Positions 6,756 to 9,560 of a stretch of 9,560 nucleotides of DNA are shown in pieces (within the stretch, counting starts at the first letter, position 1; each line of letters opens with the position of its first letter). Position numbers and translations under genes: made by a program. A model generated the notes under the pieces. The model had not been told where the DNA came from and ran no database searches. It saw only the letters and a program-made list of their open reading frames with translations. Source of the stretch: Bacteriovoracaceae bacterium UBA4097. Lineage in GTDB: Bacteria > Bdellovibrionota > Bacteriovoracia > Bacteriovoracales > Bacteriovoracaceae. The stretch lies in NCBI GenBank assembly GCA_002381765.1, contig DFXX01000094.1:10148-19707 (forward strand), given 5' to 3'.

Positions 6756-7147
6756 GTGGAGGAACCTTTTTTAATAAACTTCCCAATGTTTTTAATACTT
6801 AAGGCTAGAATTATCAATTGAAAAATATAGATTAACAGGCCTTGAAGCACCTTGTTACTCGCAAATACCATCAAGCATATAAATCCAGCCGCCAGAAAGA
6901 GGGTTTTAAACAGAAAATAGAAGAAAAGCCGGCTACCCCGGGTAGAAGTACGGGAATTTATTCTATTATCGATCATGGTACTGAAGGCCTTTACCGTGAA
7001 ATAATGGTTCAAAACCGCTGAAATCACGACAAAACTTAACCACCAGGCCTCAATAAAGTTTGGATAGCCTGCATACAGGGCAAATCCAATATTTATCAGG
7101 GAGCCAAAGGTGTAATTCCTAGAGTTTATTCTTTTTGTCCAAGACAT
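6752..7147 (-). CDS. AtpI-like four-helix membrane protein (ATP synthase subunit I family candidate)
   Basis: The protein has 131 residues with four predicted membrane helices at about 13-29, 36-56, 75-95 and 100-118, a basic cytoplasmic loop (NRINSRTSTRGSR, 61-73) and a lysine-rich C-terminus. AtpI proteins have this size and topology, sit directly upstream of atpB, and are thought to help assemble the c-ring or supply Mg2+ to the synthase. The loop segment LNHYFTVKAF resembles the family's N-F-x-x-x region, but sequence similarity is weak by eye and the call depends largely on position and topology. It overlaps atpB by four bases (ATGA) and the upstream 71-residue gene by 29 bp. A GGTG four bases before the ATG is the only ribosome-site candidate. 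A separate function is possible, but a membrane partner of F0 is the best reading. Confidence 0.75.
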   Translation of the reverse strand: MSWTKRINSRNYTFGSLINIGFALYAGYPNFIEAWWLSFVVISAVLNHYFTVKAFSTMIDNRINSRTSTRGSRLFFYFLFKTLFLAAGFICLMVFASNKVLQGLLIYIFQLIILALSIKNIGKFIKKGSST

Positions 7148-7334
7148 TTTTCACCATAAGCCCAAGCATATTGATAACGACTACTAAAAGGATGATTAAT
7201 AAAGCATTCCAGGAAATTACATCATTCTGAACCAGCTGGTGGAGCAAAAAGAAGAGCCCCACAATAGTCGATGGCAGTCCCAAGGCCAATCCCATAACAA
7301 TAAAAAATTTACGCATGGGAGTTTCTTTTTTCAT
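7119..7334 (-). CDS. Small two-helix membrane protein, possible AtpZ-like F0 accessory
   Basis: The protein has 71 residues with a basic N-terminus (MKKETPMRKF), two hydrophobic segments at about 9-31 and 42-62 joined by a short polar loop (HQLVQNDVISWN), and a lysine-rich C-terminus. Size, topology and position just before an AtpI-like gene match AtpZ (AtpQ-type) proteins, which with AtpI are proposed to form a Mg2+/Ca2+ import unit beside F0. The glycine and Asp pattern typical of AtpZ is not evident, so this is a contextual guess. The start at 7334 overlaps the TPR gene's stop as ATGA. An internal ATG at 7316 would remove six residues, but it has no better ribosome site. The frame is intact, hydrophobic and flanked by overlapping genes, which argues for a real gene. 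Confidence 0.72.
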   Translation of the reverse strand: MKKETPMRKFFIVMGLALGLPSTIVGLFFLLHQLVQNDVISWNALLIILLVVVINMLGLMVKNVLDKKNKL

Positions 7335-8149
7335 CTTTTTCGGGCCACACGACGGGCATATAAGGATTTAAGTCTCGCCCTCAAAACCTCTGGATTGGGG
7401 TAGGAAGGTAAAAGAGAGTAGTAAATATTATAGGCCTCTTTCAATTTTTCATTGGATTCATAGGCATTGGCTATCAGAAATTTTACTTTAACTATCTGAT
7501 CTTTACGGCGCTCACGCTTTAGGTATTCCAGCCAGAACTCAACCGCTTTATCCCAATTTTTATTATAAAACTCAATGAGACCCATTTGGTTATAGGCTTC
7601 GATATAGTATGGGTTGGCCGGTTCACTTAAAATCTGATTGAAAATGATTCGGGCCTTATCATATTTTCCAGACTCAAAATAAGACTCACCTACCCGGAAG
7701 TAGTAGTAGTCATAGTTTTTAAGCTTGGGCTTAACCTGCATTAATATCTTATAGGCCCTTCTGGCTTCATCGTAATTCTTGGAAAAGCTGAAGTTAATAT
7801 CTGCGATCTTCTCGAGCGACTTCACCTGCCAAAGGGGATCATCTACATTCTCTACAATGAATTGATAATACTTAAGCGCTTTTACCTGTTCATCTAGATA
7901 AAGATAATAAATCTCGGCTAACTGATAATTGATTTTGGTTTTAATGACCTTGGAAGGATTCTTGGTAAGAATTCTCTCGTAGAAATCTACAGCTTTAGAA
8001 AACTCCTGATTATCTACGTATTTTTGAGCAGTGAGAATATCTTGATTGAGTCCTGAGGTAAAATCACAAGAATTTAACCCCAGGACTAATATAAGAATAG
8101 ATATTTTACTGAACAGGTGTTTCAGATCCACCATCAGTTGTTTCTTCAT
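7331..8149 (-). CDS. TPR-repeat lipoprotein, start inside gyrA 3' end
   Basis: The protein has 272 residues if the ATG at 8149 is used. A signal peptide with a Lys-containing n-region and a core ISILILVLG ends at the lipobox LNSC (Cys28), so the protein is probably lipidated; Asp follows the cysteine, which in enterobacteria marks inner-membrane retention. Six tetratricopeptide-like helical pairs can be placed at about 37-67, 72-104, 111-142, 148-179, 182-214 and 221-252, each with the A/Y/F pattern and several ending before Pro or Asn-Pro. The tail is strongly basic (RARLKSLYARRVARKR). TPR lipoproteins act as scaffolds; BamD is one with a similar build, but I see nothing specific to BamD. 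The start is uncertain: ATG 8134 also gives a good signal peptide, while TTG 8161 is less likely; all lie within gyrA and none has a strong ribosome site. Overlap with gyrA is 42 bp (27 bp for ATG 8134), and with the next gene 4 bp, suggesting translational coupling. Confidence 0.88.
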   Translation of the reverse strand: MKKQLMVDLKHLFSKISILILVLGLNSCDFTSGLNQDILTAQKYVDNQEFSKAVDFYERILTKNPSKVIKTKINYQLAEIYYLYLDEQVKALKYYQFIVENVDDPLWQVKSLEKIADINFSFSKNYDEARRAYKILMQVKPKLKNYDYYYFRVGESYFESGKYDKARIIFNQILSEPANPYYIEAYNQMGLIEFYNKNWDKAVEFWLEYLKRERRKDQIVKVKFLIANAYESNEKLKEAYNIYYSLLPSYPNPEVLRARLKSLYARRVARKR

Positions 8150-9560
8150 CTGGGTCCACAATCTTTTCTACTGCCACGACTTTTTCGTCAGGCTTAACGT
8201 TGATAAGGCGAACACCCTGAGTATTTCTTCCAAGAAGAGATATTCCGGCGATCTTAGTCCTGATGACCTGGCCCTTATCGGTAATGATCATAAGATCATC
8301 TTTATCAGTCACAGGTAAGATACCCATTATATCACCAGTTTTTTCCGTTAGCTTCATGGCAAGAATGCCCTTACCACCACGAGATTGCTTACGATATTCG
8401 GCGGCACTTGAGCGCTTACCGTATCCACGGGCAGTAACGGTTAAGATCTCAGAATTTTCATCAACTATTTCCATTCCGATGACGTATTCCCCGTCTTCTA
8501 AAGACATACCTTTCACACCCTGAGACACACGTCCCTGAGCGCGGCAGTCGTCTTCGTGGAAGCGAATCGACTTACCACCAGAAGAGGCAAGGAGAATATC
8601 TTTCTTACCATCGGTAATTCTCACGGCAAGGATTTCATCGCCATCGACAACCTTGATGGCCTTAAGACCATTCTGGCGCATATTTTTATATTCAGTTAAT
8701 TCAGATTTCTTCACGATCCCTAACTTAGTAGCAAAGATAATGAAGCTTCCTTCCATCTCACGAGGAACGGTAATGATTTCTTTAACTTTTTCACCAGCTG
8801 GAACATTGATAATGTTGACGACGTTTCTACCTTTAGAAGTACGTTGCCCCTCAGGAATCTGGTAAACCTTAATCGAGAAGACCGTTCCCTTATCGGTGAA
8901 GATCATAAGGGTATCATGAGTGTCGGCGGTGAAGATCGAGGTGTAGAAGTCCTCATCTAGATCGGCACCTTTTACTCCTTTACCACCACGCTTCTGCGAG
9001 CGATAAGTATCAATGGCCATACGCTTCAAGTAACCTTTCTGCGTAATGGTAACGATCACTTCTTCGTTCTTGATAAGATCTTCCATATGGATCTCATCGG
9101 CCTGAGCTATGATTTCAGTTTTGCGGCCATCACCATAGTTTTCACGAATTTCAGTAAATTCGCCACGAATGATACCGCGAATTTCTTCTTCCGAACCAAG
9201 GATGCCTTCTAAGCGGGCGATCTCTCTCATAACATTTTCATAATCGGCGATGATCTTATCTCTTTCAAGGCCAGTCAGGCGCTGAAGACGCATATCAAGG
9301 ACTGCTTGGGCCTGAATGGTTGAAAGGGTAAAGCGACCCATTAACTGTTCTTTGGCCTGAGCTGGACCTTCGGCTTTTTTAATCAGGTCAACGATTTCAT
9401 CGATATTTTCTACGGCTATCTTTAAGCCTTCTAGAATATGAGCGCGTTCCTTGGCTTTCTTAAGTTCATAAGTCGTTCTTCTGATAACGATCTCACGTCT
9501 ATGCTCGATAAAGCACTCAAGCATTTCCTTAAGGTCCATGACCCTTGGCTGACCGTTATA
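8106..9560 (-). CDS. gyrA: DNA gyrase subunit A, C-terminal part (5' end outside window)
   Basis: The 484 visible residues correspond to about E. coli position 357 onward. GyrA with GyrB introduces negative supercoils; the catalytic tyrosine lies in the missing N-terminal part. The fragment begins YNGQPRVMDLKEML (E. coli has HGQPKIMNLKDI), then the long helices with HRREIVIRRTTYELKKAKERAH and the C-gate region AVLDMRLQRLTGLE. The proteobacterial insertion before this region is absent (LSTIQAQAVLD follows almost directly), as in Gram-positive-type GyrA. The C-terminal beta-pinwheel follows. Its GyrA-box reads QKRGGKG (8976-8996), one Arg-to-Lys change from the canonical QRRGGKG, and a later blade carries a second RGGKG. 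The tail after the last blade is short and acidic (DPDEETTDGGSETPVQ). The frame is open to the window edge. Downstream genes overlap or nearly abut, so gyrA appears to head or belong to the unit that ends with atpE. Confidence 0.98.
   Translation of the reverse strand, partial: YNGQPRVMDLKEMLECFIEHRREIVIRRTTYELKKAKERAHILEGLKIAVENIDEIVDLIKKAEGPAQAKEQLMGRFTLSTIQAQAVLDMRLQRLTGLERDKIIADYENVMREIARLEGILGSEEEIRGIIRGEFTEIRENYGDGRKTEIIAQADEIHMEDLIKNEEVIVTITQKGYLKRMAIDTYRSQKRGGKGVKGADLDEDFYTSIFTADTHDTLMIFTDKGTVFSIKVYQIPEGQRTSKGRNVVNIINVPAGEKVKEIITVPREMEGSFIIFATKLGIVKKSELTEYKNMRQNGLKAIKVVDGDEILAVRITDGKKDILLASSGGKSIRFHEDDCRAQGRVSQGVKGMSLEDGEYVIGMEIVDENSEILTVTARGYGKRSSAAEYRKQSRGGKGILAMKLTEKTGDIMGILPVTDKDDLMIITDKGQVIRTKIAGISLLGRNTQGVRLINVKPDEKVVAVEKIVDPDEETTDGGSETPVQ
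8976..8996 (-). other. GyrA-box (QKRGGKG) coding segment
   Basis: This seven-residue motif in the first pinwheel blade is needed in GyrA for wrapping the T-segment and hence for negative supercoiling; its presence separates GyrA from ParC. It is intact here except for a conservative Lys at the second position, so the gene is called gyrA rather than parC. Confidence 0.8.

Noticed and set aside
8046..8865. Plus-strand open frames opposite gyrA and the TPR gene (8046-8318, 8263-8523, 8653-8865)
   Set aside because: The minus-strand products are clear-cut GyrA and a TPR protein; the opposite frames show no protein-like pattern or start signals.
1..9560. CRISPR array, insertion sequence, tRNA/rRNA, phage or defence genes
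   Set aside because: No direct-repeat array, transposase, terminal repeats, RNA gene signatures or defence domains were seen; genes are densely packed housekeeping types.

Overview
This 9.56 kb window holds two convergent blocks of housekeeping genes from a Gram-negative bacterium of moderate-to-low GC. The gene set suggests the Bdellovibrio/Bacteriovorax group (Bdellovibrionota) or a close relative. The clues are the ppiC-surA-pdxA-uvrA order, a gyrA followed by a TPR lipoprotein and then the F0 genes atpI-like/atpB/atpE without any F1 genes, and several Sec/lipoprotein-type signal peptides. This placement is an inference from gene content and recalled gene order, not from a search.

Left block (+ strand, about 1-5665): the 3' end of a secreted parvulin peptidyl-prolyl isomerase; a SurA-type periplasmic chaperone whose isomerase-like domain is degenerate; pdxA (vitamin B6 synthesis); and uvrA (nucleotide excision repair), which starts inside pdxA. 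The first three junctions are 9 bp, 2 bp and a 38 bp overlap, so these genes read as one transcription unit. After a 109 bp gap comes a small unrecognised lipoprotein gene.

Right block (- strand, 9560 down to 5697): the C-terminal two thirds of gyrA; a six-repeat TPR lipoprotein; a 71-residue two-helix membrane protein that may be AtpZ-like; an AtpI-like four-helix protein; atpB (F0 subunit a); and atpE (F0 subunit c). Four of the five junctions overlap, two of them as ATGA, so translation is probably coupled from gyrA into the F0 genes. The blocks converge on a strong hairpin at 5672-5689 that ends the atpE transcript and may also serve the lipoprotein gene.

Functionally, the left block combines envelope protein folding, cofactor synthesis and DNA repair. 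The right block links DNA supercoiling with the membrane sector of ATP synthase; the F1 genes and the b subunits must lie elsewhere. I see no mobile element, CRISPR array, tRNA, rRNA, defence cluster or novel multi-gene system. What merits a second look are residue-level departures in conserved proteins (UvrA zinc cysteines, AtpB proton-path residues, the AtpE ion site, PdxA N-terminal motif, degenerate SurA) and the unusual gyrA-to-F0 linkage.
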